DNA from: Terriglobales bacterium
GTDB taxonomy: Bacteria > Acidobacteriota > Terriglobia > Terriglobales > Gp1-AA117
Direction: 5' to 3'
NCBI GenBank assembly: GCA_030150795.1
Contig: JASLFF010000583.1
Location: 1 to 5,489, forward strand
DNA: 5,489 nucleotides
Each line of letters begins with the position of its first letter. Position 1 is the first letter of the stretch. The notes beneath the pieces were generated by a model. The model searched no databases, was not told where the DNA came from, and saw only the letters and a list, made by a program, of their open reading frames with translations. This document shows, one piece after another, positions 5,315 to 5,489 of the stretch. Position numbers and translations under genes: made by a program.

Positions 5315-5489
5315 CTACTGCTTCTTTGCTTCTGCTTCCACCTTCACAAGTAATGTTTCCGGCCCGCCGTTATTGCTTACATACTGCTCGCTGATCAGCT
5401 TGCTCGGCGACTCCAGCCATGTCGCGTTACGGAACTTGATAGATGCCTGGCCGGGAAACTCTCCGCGAAATACCAGCTTATCTCCTTCG
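5315..5489 (-). CDS. C-terminal end of an unrecognised protein
   Basis: A minus-strand frame runs in from the right edge and ends at TAG (5315-5317), giving the last 57 residues. The frame is open throughout. The sequence shows alternating strand-like segments: KLVFRGEFPG, then ASIKFRNATWLESPSKLISE, then ETLLVKVEAEAKKQ with a charged tail. This resembles the last beta-strands of a small beta-barrel or lipocalin-like domain such as those of some DUF1579-type proteins, but that is a weak impression. The start, any signal peptide and the true length lie outside the window. Transcription runs toward the inverted-repeat element. Confidence 0.65.
   Translation of the reverse strand, partial: EGDKLVFRGEFPGQASIKFRNATWLESPSKLISEQYVSNNGGPETLLVKVEAEAKKQ

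Overview
The window looks like a chromosomal segment of a free-living, moderately GC-rich Gram-negative bacterium. An acidobacterium (Koribacter/Terriglobia type) is my best guess. It rests on the style of the PAS repeats, the small secreted proteins without a recognised family, and the short GC-rich hairpin repeats between genes. This placement is inference: there is no rRNA or marker gene here.

Layout, left to right. (1) The minus strand from 462 off the left edge carries the N-terminal 154 residues of a RecF/SMC-like AAA ATPase with an intact Walker A motif. (2) After a 152-bp divergent spacer, 615-1259 (+) encodes a complete dienelactone-hydrolase-type alpha/beta hydrolase with the full Ser/Asp/His triad. 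(3) 1409-2992 (+) encodes a soluble histidine kinase with two very similar tandem PAS domains. It overlaps by four bases (GTGA) a stand-alone receiver protein at 2989-3339, so the two form a translationally coupled two-component pair. (4) Converging on this pair is a minus-strand operon. Its first gene (4377-4784) is a small cysteine-rich exported protein, and one base after its stop begins a 323-residue exported protein that is probably beta-propeller-like (3404-4375). (5) A 530-bp gene-poor stretch (4785-5314) holds the most unusual structure here: a 199-bp unit bounded by perfect 24-bp inverted repeats (5097-5120 and 5272-5295) and containing three short GC-rich hairpins. It looks like a MITE-like or REP-like non-autonomous element. 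(6) The minus-strand 3' end of an unrecognised gene (5315-5489) leaves the right edge.

Working together: the kinase probably senses a cytoplasmic signal through its PAS domains and phosphorylates the neighbouring receiver. That receiver has no output domain, so signalling must continue through a partner outside the window. The cysteine-rich and propeller-like proteins are made together and are probably both exported. The hydrolase and ATPase show no functional link to these units. I see no complete novel system. The best candidates for something undescribed are the inverted-repeat-bounded hairpin element and the secreted protein pair.
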